Shown: positions 43,357-53,408, counted from the stretch's first letter. The stretch is 64,000 nucleotides of DNA from Hydrogenophaga sp. (GCF_018780385.1 NZ_JADMJO010000048.1:62001-126000); one strand, 5' to 3'. Translations and numbers: made by a program. Notes: a model not told the origin generated them from the sequence alone.

Positions 43357-43983
43357 TCAGCGGGTCTTTGCCATGTTTGACTTGTTGCGCTGGACCAGCG
43401 ACGCGATCAGGCCGTCGATGCCCTTGGCGTTGATCTCTTGCGCGAACTGGGTGCGGTAGGTTTCCACCAGCCAGACGCCGAGCACGTTGATGTCGTAGAT
43501 TTTCCAGCCGCCAGCCGTCTTTTCCATGCGGTAGTCAAGCTGGATCGGGTCGCCCTTGCCGCGCACTTCGGAGCGCACCACCACCTCGGTGTCTTCGGGC
43601 TTGGAGCGCATCGGCTTGAAGGTCACGGTCTGGTCCTTCACCTCGCCGAGCGCGCCGGCATAGGTGCGCACCAGCAGTGTCTTGAACTCGTCCTGCAACT
43701 GCTTCTGCTGCTCGGGTGTGGCCTGGCGCCAGTGGCGGCCGACCACGGAAGCGGTCATGCGCGTGAAGTTCACGTTGGGCATGATCTGCGAGTCCACCAG
43801 CGCCACGATGCGGTTCACCTCGCCCGCCTGGATTGCCGGGTCGGCCTTGATGGTGGCCATCACCTCGGTGGACAGGCGTTTGAGCAGCGCATCGGGTGAC
43901 TCGTCCTGCGCCAGGGCGGGAATGGAGAAAGCGCCTGCGGTGGTGATCAGCAGGGCGGCGAGCCAGGAGTGGCCTCTTTTCAT
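43357..43983 (-). CDS. mlaC: MlaC, periplasmic phospholipid carrier
   Basis: 208 residues from ATG at 43983 (AAAGGA upstream). Signal peptide (LAALLITTAGAFSIPALAQ). Family features: DESPDALLKRLS, VNFTRMTASVVGRHWRQATPEQQKQLQDEFKTLLVRTYAGAL, VEVVVRSEVRGKG-like strand, and WKIYDINVLGVWLVETYRTQF. MlaC shuttles phospholipid between MlaA-porin in the outer membrane and MlaFEDB. Confidence 0.93.
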   Translation of the reverse strand: MKRGHSWLAALLITTAGAFSIPALAQDESPDALLKRLSTEVMATIKADPAIQAGEVNRIVALVDSQIMPNVNFTRMTASVVGRHWRQATPEQQKQLQDEFKTLLVRTYAGALGEVKDQTVTFKPMRSKPEDTEVVVRSEVRGKGDPIQLDYRMEKTAGGWKIYDINVLGVWLVETYRTQFAQEINAKGIDGLIASLVQRNKSNMAKTR

Positions 43984-43996
43984 CGTTGGATTCCTT

Positions 43997-44713
43997 TCAT
44001 TGGTTGACCATGTCGTCGATTTGCCCTTGGCGGCGGTTGAGGTACAGGTCTCGGGTGAAGCTGTATTTGTCGAGCGCGGCCTCTTCCAGCAGCGTGGTGG
44101 CGCGCAGGAGGCCTGCACGGGTGTCGACGACACGCAGCGCGGTGAGCGCGTTGCGCGCCGACACATCGTTCATGCCCGAGACCAGGTCCACGCTCATGTC
44201 GACCACCAAGCCGGTGCCATCCCGCACCGACGAGGGGCCGAAAATCGGCAGTACCAGGTAGGCGCCCGCTGGTGCACCCCAGCGGCCCAGGGTCTGGCCG
44301 AAGTCCAGGCGGGTGCGCGGGATGCCGGCTTCGGTGGCAATGTCGAGCAAGCCCGCCAGACCGAACACCGAGTTGACGCTGAAACGCATCAGGTTTTCGG
44401 TCGCTTCGCGTGGGCGCAGCTGAAACGCCGCATTGGCCGACGACCACAGGTCGCCCAGGTTGCCAAAGAAGTTGCTCACGCCGGTTTGCACCGGGCTGGG
44501 TGTGACGTCTTTGTAAACGGTGGCCACTGGCTTGAGCACCGCCGTGTCGACGGCGTCGTTGAAGCGGTAGACCCCGCGGTTGAACGGCTCCAGCGGATCG
44601 CGCGGATTGGCATCGGGGCCGGTGGCGCAACCCACCGTGCAGACCAGCAGCAAGCTGGCAAGACACACGCGCCCGAAGCGCTGGTCTGAGGCAAAGAGGG
44701 GTTTCAATTTCAT
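43997..44713 (-). CDS. mlaA: MlaA (VacJ), outer-membrane lipoprotein of the Mla system
   Basis: 238 residues from ATG at 44713. Lipobox VGCATG (Cys after ASLLLVCTVG). Family motifs: DPLEPFNRGVYRFNDAVD, VSNFFGNLGDL, TENLMRFSVNSVFGLAGLLDIATEAGI, FGQTLGRWGAPAGAYLVLPIFGPSSVRDG. MlaA removes misplaced phospholipid from the outer leaflet. In Burkholderiales, mlaA commonly sits within the mla operon, as here. Confidence 0.93.
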   Translation of the reverse strand: MKLKPLFASDQRFGRVCLASLLLVCTVGCATGPDANPRDPLEPFNRGVYRFNDAVDTAVLKPVATVYKDVTPSPVQTGVSNFFGNLGDLWSSANAAFQLRPREATENLMRFSVNSVFGLAGLLDIATEAGIPRTRLDFGQTLGRWGAPAGAYLVLPIFGPSSVRDGTGLVVDMSVDLVSGMNDVSARNALTALRVVDTRAGLLRATTLLEEAALDKYSFTRDLYLNRRQGQIDDMVNQ

Positions 44714-44741
44714 GAAGGTTCCTGAAACGGTGGGTACCGCG

Positions 44742-45221
44742 TTATGGTTTGGGCGCTGCATCGCCACTGTCCGCTGCGCTGTTGAACAGAAACTGGCTGA
44801 TCAGGTTCTCCAGGATCACCGCCGATTGGGTCTGCGTGATCACGGCGCCCGCGGCGATGTTCTCGGCGTCACCGCCGGGCTCGATGCCGATGTACTGCTC
44901 GCCCAGCAGACCGCTGGTGAGGATCTTGAGCGAGCTGTCCTTGGGAAAGGCGTAGCGCGATTCGAGTGCCAGCGTGATGTTGGCCTGGAAGGTCTTGTCA
45001 TCGAAGGTGATGGACTCCACCCGACCCACCACCACGCCCGCGCTGCGCACGGCGGCCTTGGGCTTGACGCCACCGGCGTTGTCAAAGCGCCCCACCACCT
45101 GGTAGGTCTTCTCGAAGTTCAGGCTGAGCAGGTTGGCCGACTGCAGGGCCAGGAACAGGATGGCCGCTGCGCCGATCAGCACGAACAGGCCGACCCAGAT
45201 GTCGTTTTTGGAAGTTTGCAT
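44742..45221 (-). CDS. mlaD: MlaD, MCE-domain protein
   Basis: 159 residues. One N-terminal membrane helix (WVGLFVLIGAAAILFLALQSANLL) then an MCE domain (YQVVGRFDNAGGVKPKAAVRSAGVVVGRVESITFD) and a C-terminal helix with SGLLGEQYIGIEPGGD. Forms the hexameric lipid-binding ring on MlaE. Confidence 0.93.
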   Translation of the reverse strand: MQTSKNDIWVGLFVLIGAAAILFLALQSANLLSLNFEKTYQVVGRFDNAGGVKPKAAVRSAGVVVGRVESITFDDKTFQANITLALESRYAFPKDSSLKILTSGLLGEQYIGIEPGGDAENIAAGAVITQTQSAVILENLISQFLFNSAADSGDAAPKP

Positions 45222-45240
45222 GTTGATCTCCGGGTAACGC

Positions 45241-46023
45241 TCAGATGCTGAACATCGTGGCGGTGAGAATGAAGTCCAGCGCCAGCACGGTGAGCGAGGC
45301 CATCACCACGGTGCGGGTGGTGGCGCGTGAAACGCCTTCGGGCGTGGGGTGTGCGCTGTAGCCCTGGAGCAAGGCGATGAAGGTCACGGCGAAACCGAAC
45401 ACCACGCTCTTGACGACGCCGTTGCCCACATCGGCCCAGACGTCCACACCGGCCTGCGTCTGGCTCCAGAAGGCGCCCCCGTCCAGGCCGAGCATGAGCA
45501 CGCCCACCACCCAGCCACCGATCACGCCCACCGCGCTGAAGATGCCGGCGAGCAGGGGCATGGCGATCACGCCGGCCCAGAAACGCGGGGCCAGCACGCG
45601 GCGCACCGGGTCCACCGCCATCATTTCCATGGCGCTGAGTTGTTCACCGGCTTTCATGAGGCCGATCTCGGCCGTGAGCGAGGTGCCGGCGCGACCGGCA
45701 AACAGGAGCGCCGTGATCACGGGGCCGAGTTCACGCACCAGCGAGAGCGTGACCAGCAGGCCCAGCGCTTCGGTGGCGCCGTAGATGCGCAGCGTGTAGT
45801 AGCCCTGCAGGCCGAGCACGAAGCCCACGAACAGGCCCGAGACACCGATGATGGCCAGCGAGTGGTTGCCCAGGAAGTGGATCTGGTCGCGCAGCAGCAC
45901 CGGGCGGCGCAGGGACGCGCCCAGCAGCCACAGCAGGCGCGCCATCAGGCGCGTGCCGGTACCGATGTCGGTGATCTGGCTGCGCACCGCGAAGCCCAGG
46001 CGAGAGATCCACATCAACGTCAT
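45241..46023 (-). CDS. mlaE: MlaE, phospholipid transporter permease
   Basis: 260 residues. YrbE/MlaE family: five membrane segments, [63 protein letters not shown]. The start overlaps the MlaF stop by 4 bp. Confidence 0.94.
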   Translation of the reverse strand: MTLMWISRLGFAVRSQITDIGTGTRLMARLLWLLGASLRRPVLLRDQIHFLGNHSLAIIGVSGLFVGFVLGLQGYYTLRIYGATEALGLLVTLSLVRELGPVITALLFAGRAGTSLTAEIGLMKAGEQLSAMEMMAVDPVRRVLAPRFWAGVIAMPLLAGIFSAVGVIGGWVVGVLMLGLDGGAFWSQTQAGVDVWADVGNGVVKSVVFGFAVTFIALLQGYSAHPTPEGVSRATTRTVVMASLTVLALDFILTATMFSI

Positions 46024-46856
46024 ACCAGCTCAATCCCGAGGGGGTTGTGCCCGTCGCCGAAGTCATCTTCGAGACTGGGGCCAGGGTGATGGAAGCGCAC
46101 GGGGCCATCGGGCAAGGCATTGACGAACTGTTTGACCAGCGGGTCTTCGCTGTGGCGAACCTCGTAGGGCGTGCCCTGGGCGGCAATTCTCCCGTTGGCC
46201 AGCACAACCACGTGATGAGCAATGTGCAGTGTCTCGTCCAGATCGTGCGAGACCACGATGCTGGTGAGACCCATGGCGTCGTTGAGCTGGCGGATCAGCC
46301 GCGCCGTGGTGCCCAGCGAGATCGGGTCCAGCCCGGCGAAGGGCTCGTCGTACATCACGAGTTCCGGATCAAGCGCGATGGCGCGGGCCAGCGCCACGCG
46401 CCGGGCCATGCCGCCCGAGAGTTCGCTGGGCATGAGGTCGCGCGCACCGCGCAGGCCCACCGCGTTGAGCTTCATCAGCACGATGTCGCGCACCAGCGGT
46501 GGCGGCAGATCGGTGTGTTCGCGCAGCGGAAAGGCGACGTTGTCGAACACACTCATGTCGGTGAACAGCGCGCCAAACTGGAACAGCATGCCCATGCGCC
46601 GGCGTGCGGCGTACAAGGCCTCAGATCGCATGACGGTCACGTCCTGGCCGTCGAACAGGGTCTGGCCTTTCTGTGCGCGCAGTTGCCCGCCAATCAGGCG
46701 CAGCACCGTGGTCTTGCCGCCACCAGACGCGCCCATGAGTGCCGTGACCTTGCCGCGAGGCACGGTCAGCGTGATGTTGTCGAGGATAGCGCGCTCGCCG
46801 TACCCGAAGGTGAGGTTGCGCAGTTCGACCAGGGGAGGTGTGTTGTCGGTGGGCAT
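46020..46856 (-). CDS. mlaF: MlaF, phospholipid transporter ATP-binding protein
   Basis: 278 residues. Walker [14 protein letters not shown], signature [15 protein letters not shown], Walker [13 protein letters not shown] and H-loop VVSHDLDE. First gene of the operon: mlaF-E-D-A-C-B, all minus strand with small gaps or overlaps. Confidence 0.94.
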   Translation of the reverse strand: MPTDNTPPLVELRNLTFGYGERAILDNITLTVPRGKVTALMGASGGGKTTVLRLIGGQLRAQKGQTLFDGQDVTVMRSEALYAARRRMGMLFQFGALFTDMSVFDNVAFPLREHTDLPPPLVRDIVLMKLNAVGLRGARDLMPSELSGGMARRVALARAIALDPELVMYDEPFAGLDPISLGTTARLIRQLNDAMGLTSIVVSHDLDETLHIAHHVVVLANGRIAAQGTPYEVRHSEDPLVKQFVNALPDGPVRFHHPGPSLEDDFGDGHNPLGIELV

Positions 46857-46877
46857 TCAACAAGATCCGATGAATGT

Positions 46878-47693
46878 TCAGAAGCGGTAGAGATAGCCCA
46901 CGCGCAAGCCGGTCTGGCTGGAGCGGTCGATCAGCGGACTGTCCTTGATGCCATCGCCCAGGCGCGTGCTTCGCAGATCGAGAAAGACGTTCTGCTTGGG
47001 CGACAGGGTGTAGTCGATGCGCAGCCCCACCTCCATGTTGATGGTCGAGTCGCCTTCGTATTGGGGCCGGCCCGGGATCGCCTCGGACGCGTTCACGCCG
47101 TAGTAGTACCCCACGTACTCCTGGTCCAGGTGAACGGCCGCCAGGCGGGGCGTGAAGCTGAACTTGCCTGATACAAAGCGGCGGTCTGCCTGCAGCTTGA
47201 ACTGGCGGCCTTCGCTGTTGCTCGATGCATCGCCCATGAGTTCGGCCGACAGATTGACGAAGGGCGTGTGCCAGGTGGCCTGACCGCCGATCCACACCCC
47301 GTCCTCGCGTTCGGCCATGCCCGCGAGATACGGTGAGTCGGACGCCTCAAAACCCTCCATGGCGTAACGCGCCTTGAGCCGGAAGGAGACCGGCCCGGCG
47401 GGAGGCAACTTCAGTTCAACGCCGGGGCCCATCACGCGCACCCAGTAGTTCTCGAAGTAGATCAGCGGGATGCCCTGGGTGTCGTTGCCCATGTCGCGGT
47501 AGGCCTCCCGCTGAACATCCACACCCAGCCCGATGCCCCATTGAGATTCGCCGCGCTTGAACGGGGGCTCCTGCGCGAGGGCGCCGGGGGACGTCATCGC
47601 GGCAGCCAAGGTCAACAGGCCCGCAGGCAGGCTTGTTGCAAGTCGGACCTCCGAGCGTGGGTGTGATGGAAGGGCGGTAGGTGTCATGGGCAA
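46878..47693 (-). CDS. MipA/OmpV family outer-membrane protein
   Basis: 271 residues. Signal peptide (ATSLPAGLLTLAAAMTSPGALAQ) and a beta-barrel with alternating hydrophobic strands; the family C-terminus LRVGYLYRF (ending in an aromatic) is present. Start at 47693 or 47687. It lies 21 bp upstream of mlaF and on the same strand, so it may share its transcript. MipA relatives scaffold murein synthesis, but the role here is not shown. Confidence 0.87.
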   Translation of the reverse strand: MPMTPTALPSHPRSEVRLATSLPAGLLTLAAAMTSPGALAQEPPFKRGESQWGIGLGVDVQREAYRDMGNDTQGIPLIYFENYWVRVMGPGVELKLPPAGPVSFRLKARYAMEGFEASDSPYLAGMAEREDGVWIGGQATWHTPFVNLSAELMGDASSNSEGRQFKLQADRRFVSGKFSFTPRLAAVHLDQEYVGYYYGVNASEAIPGRPQYEGDSTINMEVGLRIDYTLSPKQNVFLDLRSTRLGDGIKDSPLIDRSSQTGLRVGYLYRF

Positions 47694-48130
47694 TTGCTCC
47701 AGTTAGGAAAAAGACTCAGGGGAATCAGCGGTTTTCGCTGGCGGATCAGACGGCCGATCGCCGTCATGAATGGGGTGGCTGCGGTTATCGGGGGTCAGCG
47801 GGCCGGCCAGCAAGCGGTGGCGTGTTGTCGAACCGCACAGCACAACAGCGCCAGCCAACTTCGCTGAACGTGCCGTGCACCCCGTGATCGTTTTTCCCAT
47901 GGCCTTCTGCATCTGACCTGTGCACACTGCAGAGGTCCTGTGTGATGCCATCGTGACCCGTCGGCTTTAAGAACCTGTTAGGGGGATGAAGGATTCATGA
48001 AGGATCCGCGAGTCGCAGGCGCTTTGCCCTGCGGGCGGGCGCCGCGTTCGCTGCGTGCCTTCATAAGCTGTTCATCGCCAAGATTCACAATCAAACGAGT
48101 GGGGCGTGTTGCCCGTGGGACTTTTTGATC
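47694..48130. other. Intergenic region between MipA gene and response-regulator gene
   Basis: 437 bp without a supported gene. It contains the divergent promoters and the box at 47967-47981, and an AAGCTGTTCATCGC sequence (about 48066-48079) also found at 36.86 and 41.94 kb. Confidence 0.5.
47967..47981 (+). promoter_or_regulatory. QseB/PmrA-like box upstream of a QseB-like gene
   Basis: TTAAGAACCTGTTAG: half-sites TTAAG and TTAG 11 bp apart, about 150 bp upstream of the response-regulator start; consistent with autoregulation. Confidence 0.5.
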
Positions 48131-48796
48131 ATGCATCTGTTGCTCGTGGAAGACGACGCCATGCTCGCTGATGCGGTGTGCGAAGGCGCACGCCAGAACG
48201 CCTGGCAAATCGACCATGTCGGTGATGCAGCCGGCGCGCGCCTCGCACTGATCGATCATGCGTACACCGTCGTGCTGCTGGACATTGGTTTGCCTGGAGA
48301 GTCCGGTTTGTCGGTGCTCAAGGCCATGCGTGGCCGCTACGACGTGACGCCTGTTTTGATGCTGACCGCACGAGGCCAGCTGAGCGAACGCATTCAGGGT
48401 CTGGACGCTGGCGCGGATGACTACCTCGTCAAGCCCTTTCAGGTTGATGAGCTGTGGGCGCGGGTCCGCGCAGTCATCCGCCGCAGCCAGGGGCGCGTTG
48501 TCCCGGTGTTCACCTACCGCGACATCCAGCTCGACCGCGGCAAGCGCCTGGTGACGCGCGCTGGCAAACGCGTGTCCCTGAGCGCTCACGAGTACCGAAC
48601 GCTGCTGGCTCTGTTGGAACGCCCTGGCCATGTGGTCACGCGCGCTCACCTGGAAGATGTGGTGTACGGAAGCAGCAGCACCATTGAGAGCAACACGATC
48701 GCGGTTTTCATCTACCAGCTGCGGCGCAAACTGGGTGAAGACCTGATCACCACCCTGCACGGACATGGCTACATGATCGGTGAGGCCCTGCCGTGA
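48131..48796 (+). CDS. OmpR-type response regulator (QseB/PmrA-like)
   Basis: 221 residues; ATG at 48131. Receiver: LLLVEDDAML, phosphoacceptor Asp in VVLLDIGLPGES, MLTARG, and K in DYLVKPFQVDE. Winged helix with LSAHEYRTLLALLERPGHVVTRAHLEDVVYG and SNTIAVFIYQLRRKLGEDLI. It is similar to QseB/PmrA. Its stop overlaps the kinase GTG start. Probably autoregulates through the upstream TTAA box. Confidence 0.93.
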   Translation: MHLLLVEDDAMLADAVCEGARQNAWQIDHVGDAAGARLALIDHAYTVVLLDIGLPGESGLSVLKAMRGRYDVTPVLMLTARGQLSERIQGLDAGADDYLVKPFQVDELWARVRAVIRRSQGRVVPVFTYRDIQLDRGKRLVTRAGKRVSLSAHEYRTLLALLERPGHVVTRAHLEDVVYGSSSTIESNTIAVFIYQLRRKLGEDLITTLHGHGYMIGEALP

Positions 48797-50172
48797 ATTC
48801 GCTGCAAGGCTATGTTCTGAGGGTGCTGGCCGGCACCATCCTGTTGAGTTGGTCGGTTGCATTGGGTGCGCTGTGGCTTTTCCTCCAGCACAGCGAAACC
48901 AGCATCGCCGACAACGGGCTCAAGAACTTTGCCACGCGCATCCTGCAGGCCATGCCGGCCAACAAGGACATCGGCTTCTCGGAGCCCGGGCTTCAGCCCA
49001 AGGCTTCGTCCCTGTCTGACGATCCGAAGCTGGCCTTCCAGGTGTGGGGTGACCGAACACGGCTCATCGCCGAAACACCGGGCGCGCCCATCTCGGCATT
49101 GAAGCCCGATTTTGTCGACGGTTTTGCCAGCCTGATGGTGGGCGAAGATCGCTGGCGCGTGTACTCGATATCCGACAGTGCCCACCGAAAGTTCGTGCAG
49201 GTGGGCAGGTTGCACAGCGAACTTGACGCCGAACTGCGACGCAAGGCGCTTGTCGCGCTGGGTGTCATGACGACGCTGGTGTGTTTTGTGGGCTTGTTGA
49301 CTTTTCTCGCTGTGAAGTGGTCGCTGCGGCCGGTCGTGGCCTTGGAGGACACACTGCGACGTCGAGCCAAGTTCGATCTCACACCGCTGTCGACGACGAC
49401 TCTTCCCACCGAACTTCAACCGCTGGTGGAGTCTTTCAATCATGTGCTGCTGCAACTGGATGAAGCGGTCGAAAGCGAGCGCCGGTTCATAGGCGACGCA
49501 GCCCACGAGTTGCGCACGCCCCTGGCCGCGCTGCAGGCCCAGGCACACGTCGCCTTGCATGCGCGCACGGCTCCCGAGAAAGACGCGGCACTGGTCAAAC
49601 TCATTGCGGTTGCCGAACGCAACACGCGTCTGTCCGAGCAATTGCTCGATCTCGCACGCCTGAATGCCGGTGGGCATGCGCCACAGCGCGAAATGGCCGA
49701 CTTGAGCGAACTGGCACTTCATGTGGCGCGAGAGTTTGAGGTGTTTGCCGAGACGAACCATCGCACGCTGGCACTGGACATCGCCCCCTCCCACATCGCA
49801 TGCAACATCGACGAAATCGGCATTCTGTTGCGCAACCTGGTGGACAACGCACTGCGCTATACCCAGACGGACGGGAGGGTTCACATCCGCTGCGGTTGTG
49901 TCGATACCGACGCCGGCCCGGCAGGCTACGTGGAGGTGGCCGACGACGGACCTGGCGTGCCCGCCAGCGAACGCGAGGCGATCTTTCGCCGGTTTCATCG
50001 AGTGCCGGGCAATGGTGGGCGCGGCAGTGGGATCGGTCTGTCGTTGGTGGCAGGGATCGCCCGGTTGCACATGGCAACGATCGTCACGGGCACGGGGATT
50101 GATGGCGAAGGCTTCAGCGTCCGTGTGCAGTTTCCTGCGGTGGACATGCCCGCTGCAGACACGCCGGCCTGA
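48793..50172 (+). CDS. Sensor histidine kinase (QseC-like)
   Basis: 459 residues, GTG start at 48793 overlapping the regulator stop. Two membrane segments (about 8-32 and 157-175) enclose a periplasmic sensor. HAMP-like linker, HisKA with H238 (RRFIGDAAHELRTPLAALQAQAH), N box LVDNALRYT, G1 VADDGPGVP and G2 GSGIGLSLV. All catalytic motifs are complete, in contrast to the second kinase at 58090. Confidence 0.93.
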   Translation: MNSLQGYVLRVLAGTILLSWSVALGALWLFLQHSETSIADNGLKNFATRILQAMPANKDIGFSEPGLQPKASSLSDDPKLAFQVWGDRTRLIAETPGAPISALKPDFVDGFASLMVGEDRWRVYSISDSAHRKFVQVGRLHSELDAELRRKALVALGVMTTLVCFVGLLTFLAVKWSLRPVVALEDTLRRRAKFDLTPLSTTTLPTELQPLVESFNHVLLQLDEAVESERRFIGDAAHELRTPLAALQAQAHVALHARTAPEKDAALVKLIAVAERNTRLSEQLLDLARLNAGGHAPQREMADLSELALHVAREFEVFAETNHRTLALDIAPSHIACNIDEIGILLRNLVDNALRYTQTDGRVHIRCGCVDTDAGPAGYVEVADDGPGVPASEREAIFRRFHRVPGNGGRGSGIGLSLVAGIARLHMATIVTGTGIDGEGFSVRVQFPAVDMPAADTPA

Positions 50173-50191
50173 TCCCCCTGCGTGGGGTTTT

Positions 50192-51595
50192 TCAAGCGGG
50201 TTGAAACAGGCGCAGGAAGCGCTCATCGCTGGCGTAGGCGACGTTCACACGCATGCACGGGCGCGCGGAATGGCGGTCCGGAAAAAAGACAGAGCCTGGC
50301 GAGACGAAGATGCCTTCGGCGGCGGCGCGACGCACCAGGTCGATTTCCGTTTCGCCGCCCGGCAACTCGGCCCACACGTAGTAGCCCCCTGTGTAAGGCG
50401 ACAACAGCCGCAGGCCGGCACGTTCCATGGCCGGCAACGAAAGGCGTTGCGCGACATGGAGACGCGCCTTCAGCCGTGTGAGGTGCCGCCGGTACTGACC
50501 GCCATCGATGAGCTGGCTGACCACGCGTTCGACAAAATCCGAGGTGGAGACCAGCGTCACCATCTTGAGGTCGCACAAGTCGTTGATGATGGCGCTGGGC
50601 CCGGCGATGAAGCCCACGCGCAGGCCGGCCGAGAGCGTCTTGGAAAAGCTGCTCACATAGATCACGCGGTCGAGCTGGTCCAGCGCCGAGAGGCGCGGCG
50701 CGCTGGCCGGCATGAGGTCGGCAAACGGGTCGTCCTCGACGATCTGGAGGTCGTGTTGTGCGGCGAGTTGCAGCAACCGGTGCGCCTTGGCCAGCGAGAG
50801 TGACCCGCCGGTGGGGTTGTGCGCGAGTGATTGCGTGAAGAACACCTTGGGCCGGTGAGCCGCCGCCAGCGCGTGCAGGGCCTCAAGGTCCGGCCCGTCG
50901 GGCAGGCGCGGCACGCCCACCATGGTCACCTCGGCCAGCTTGAGCTTGCCAAAGAGTGGGTAGTAGCCGGGCGAGTCCACCAGCACCACGTCGCCCGGCC
51001 GCAGGAGTTGCCGCACGATCAGGTCCAGCGCGTGGTTGGCGCCCTGCGTCAGGAGCACTTGGCGCGCGTCGGCCTGGATCGACCGCTCATGGAGGAGGCG
51101 CGCGATGGTCTGGCGCAGTGGCAGGTAACCCCAGGGCGTGCCGTAGCCGTGTTCCAGCTGGTTCCAGGTGTTTGAACGCACGCCGCGCAGATGGCGGCCC
51201 AGCTCCGAGCCTTCCATCCACGTGGCGGGCGGTCGGCCGTCGCCCACGCGCACTTCGTAGTGCTGCTCGAGTTGCTCGCGCAACAGCGAGACCACGTCCA
51301 CCGCTTCAACCAGGTGCGCAGCCGGCGCCTGAACGCGCGCGCCGGGGGCTTTGCGCGCGTAGTAGCCCGAGCCGGGCCTCGACTCGGCGTAGCCACGCGC
51401 GATCAGCCGGTTGTAGGCCTCCACCACGGTGTTGCGCGACACATCCTCCTTGTCGGCGCAGTCGCGCACGGAGCGCAGCCGCGTGCCCGCGGGCAGCAGG
51501 CCGTGGTCGATCGCCTGTGCGATGCGCTTCACCAGCGCTTCCACCTTGGTGTCGGGCGAGGCGTTGGCGTCAGAGGAGGGCGGGCGGTTTTGCAA
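50192..51595 (-). CDS. MocR/PdxR-type regulator: GntR HTH fused to an aminotransferase domain
   Basis: 467 residues. GntR helix-turn-helix (GTRLRSVRDCADKEDVSRNTVVEAYNRLIARGYAESRPGSGYYAR in parts) then a class I aminotransferase fold with PLP Lys in YVSSFSKTLSAGLRVGF and upstream DDPFADLM, FFTQSLAHNPTGGSLS. MocR regulators use PLP as a cofactor. Divergent from the TRAP/HMG-CoA reductase operon, with an operator between them, so it probably regulates that pathway. Confidence 0.93.
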   Translation of the reverse strand: MQNRPPSSDANASPDTKVEALVKRIAQAIDHGLLPAGTRLRSVRDCADKEDVSRNTVVEAYNRLIARGYAESRPGSGYYARKAPGARVQAPAAHLVEAVDVVSLLREQLEQHYEVRVGDGRPPATWMEGSELGRHLRGVRSNTWNQLEHGYGTPWGYLPLRQTIARLLHERSIQADARQVLLTQGANHALDLIVRQLLRPGDVVLVDSPGYYPLFGKLKLAEVTMVGVPRLPDGPDLEALHALAAAHRPKVFFTQSLAHNPTGGSLSLAKAHRLLQLAAQHDLQIVEDDPFADLMPASAPRLSALDQLDRVIYVSSFSKTLSAGLRVGFIAGPSAIINDLCDLKMVTLVSTSDFVERVVSQLIDGGQYRRHLTRLKARLHVAQRLSLPAMERAGLRLLSPYTGGYYVWAELPGGETEIDLVRRAAAEGIFVSPGSVFFPDRHSARPCMRVNVAYASDERFLRLFQPA

Positions 51596-51617
51596 GGCGC
51601 TGTCTCCATGAAGTGAT

Positions 51618-51653
51618 GGGTACGGTTCTTTTATCCGTCACCAAACTGTACCC
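51618..51653. promoter_or_regulatory. Inverted-repeat operator between MocR and TRAP genes
   Basis: GGGTACGGTT (51618-51627) and AACTGTACCC (51644-51653) are inverted repeats with one mismatch, 16 bp apart, in the divergent promoter region. Confidence 0.6.
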
Positions 51654-51763
51654 TTTGATTGCCATACCCGTCGATACACTTTGCCCGTCGTTGCCCTCGC
51701 CGGTGACGTCCACTGCCCGCCCGACGTGCGGGTGCAACAACCAGAATCGATAGGAGACAAGAC

Positions 51764-52810
51764 ATGACCCAGAAAACCGTTGCGCGCCGCGCGATGCTCA
51801 AATCTGCCCTGGCCGGGGCCGCCGTGGCCGGTCTGGCCGCTCCCCGTCTGGCCAGCGCCCAGGCCACCGTGACCTGGCGCATGCAGGCGCTGTGGGACGG
51901 TGGCACCACGCCGCAGAAGTTTGAAGAGCAGTTCGTCGCCCGCGTGGCCGAGCTCACGGGCGGACGCTTCAAGATCAACCTGTTCGCAGCCGGCCAGATC
52001 GTGCCGGCCGCGCAGGCTTTCGACGCGGTGCGCGGCGGTGCCTTCGAGATGATGAAGACCTTCGACGGTTACGAAGCCGGCAAGATTCCGGCCTTCGCTT
52101 TCACCTGCACCATTCCCTTCGGCTTTGCCGAGGCCGATGAGTACGAAGCCTGGTTCTACGAAAAGGGCGGCCTGGAAATGGCACGCCAGGCCTACGCGCC
52201 CGCCGGTCTTCATTACATCGCCCCCACCGTCTATGGCCAGGAGCCGCTGCACTCCAAGGTCCCGATCCGCAAGATTGCCGACCTGGCCGGCAAGAAGGGC
52301 CGCTTCGTCGGCCTGGCCTCGTCGGTCATGGGCGCTTTCGGCGTGGCCGTGACGCCGCTGCCCACGGGTGAGGTGTATTCCGCGCTCGACAAGGGCGTGA
52401 TCGACATGGCCGACCGTGGCGACCTCACCGCCAACTTCGAGGCCGGCCTGGCCGAGGTGGCCAAGTTCATCATCGTGCCGGGTTTCCACCAGCCCACCAC
52501 CGCCACCGCCTATGTGGCCAACCGCGCCGCGCACGACAGACTGCCCGCCGAGTTCAAGGCGGCGTTGGTGATGGCTGCACGCGAGGTGTCGGGCGCGCTG
52601 CGCCAGCGCATTCTGGTGAACGACGCTTCGGTGCTCGCCAAGTACCAGGCCAAGGGCTGCGAGATCATCCGCTTCAGCGCGGCCGACGTGGCCGCCGCGC
52701 GGCCCAAGGCCATTGAAGCCTGGCGCGCTGCCACCAAGGGCGATGCCCTGGCCAGCAAGATCCTCGACAGCCAGATCGCCTTCATGAAGGAACTCGGCCT
52801 GCTGGCCTGA
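51764..52810 (+). CDS. TRAP transporter substrate-binding protein (DctP family)
   Basis: 348 residues with a Tat/Sec leader (VARRAMLKSALAGAAVAGLAAPRLASAQ). DctP fold: WRMQALWDGG, FAAGQIVPAAQAFDAVRGGAFEM, IRKIADLAGKKGRFVGLAS, VIDMADRGDLTANFEAGLAEVAKF, a late VLAKYQAKGCEIIRFSAADV. Ligand probably an organic acid; the downstream HMG-CoA reductase points to mevalonate. Confidence 0.93.
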   Translation: MTQKTVARRAMLKSALAGAAVAGLAAPRLASAQATVTWRMQALWDGGTTPQKFEEQFVARVAELTGGRFKINLFAAGQIVPAAQAFDAVRGGAFEMMKTFDGYEAGKIPAFAFTCTIPFGFAEADEYEAWFYEKGGLEMARQAYAPAGLHYIAPTVYGQEPLHSKVPIRKIADLAGKKGRFVGLASSVMGAFGVAVTPLPTGEVYSALDKGVIDMADRGDLTANFEAGLAEVAKFIIVPGFHQPTTATAYVANRAAHDRLPAEFKAALVMAAREVSGALRQRILVNDASVLAKYQAKGCEIIRFSAADVAAARPKAIEAWRAATKGDALASKILDSQIAFMKELGLLA

Positions 52811-52877
52811 TCGCACGCGCCCCGCGCTGCCTTCGGGTGGCGTGTGGGGCTCCCGTTCGCCCTTCAAGGAATTCGGT

Positions 52878-53408
52878 ATGCCCACCTGGTTGTCGGCGGC
52901 CACCTCGGCCGTCACGCGCCTGAACCGCGCGATCTTCCATCTCACGGTCTGGCTCATGGCCATCGTCGTGCCCGTGATGTTGTACGAGGTCGTGCTGCGC
53001 TATCTGTTCAACGACCCCACCGTCTGGGCCATGGAGCTCGCGGTGCTGCTGTTCGGCCCGTACTTCCTGCTCGGCGGCCCCTATCTGCTGCACCTGCGGG
53101 GACATGTCTCGCTGGATCTCGTGCGCCAGCGGCTGAACGCGGTCTGGCAACGACGCATGGACCTGGTCAACTTCCCCGTGATCATCCTGTTCTGCGCCAT
53201 CCTCATCTATTTCAGCTGGCCTTCGGCATGGAGCGCGTGGCAGTACCGCGAGACCAGCTTCTCGGCCTGGAACCCACCGATCTGGCCGGCCAAGGCGGTG
53301 GTGCCGCTCTCCCTGGTGCTCATGCTGCTGCAGGCTCTCGTTGAGCTGTGCCGCGTGATCTACCGCACCGATTCGGAACCGGTCACGAACGAGGTGCCGC
53401 AAGCATGA
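52878..53408 (+). CDS. TRAP transporter small permease (DctQ family)
   Basis: 176 residues from ATG at 52878 (AAGGA 7 bp upstream). Four membrane segments; conserved MLYEVVLRYLFNDPTVWAMELAVLLFGPYFLLGGPYLLHLRGHVSLDLV (in parts). Overlaps the large permease gene as ATGA. Confidence 0.92.
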   Translation: MPTWLSAATSAVTRLNRAIFHLTVWLMAIVVPVMLYEVVLRYLFNDPTVWAMELAVLLFGPYFLLGGPYLLHLRGHVSLDLVRQRLNAVWQRRMDLVNFPVIILFCAILIYFSWPSAWSAWQYRETSFSAWNPPIWPAKAVVPLSLVLMLLQALVELCRVIYRTDSEPVTNEVPQA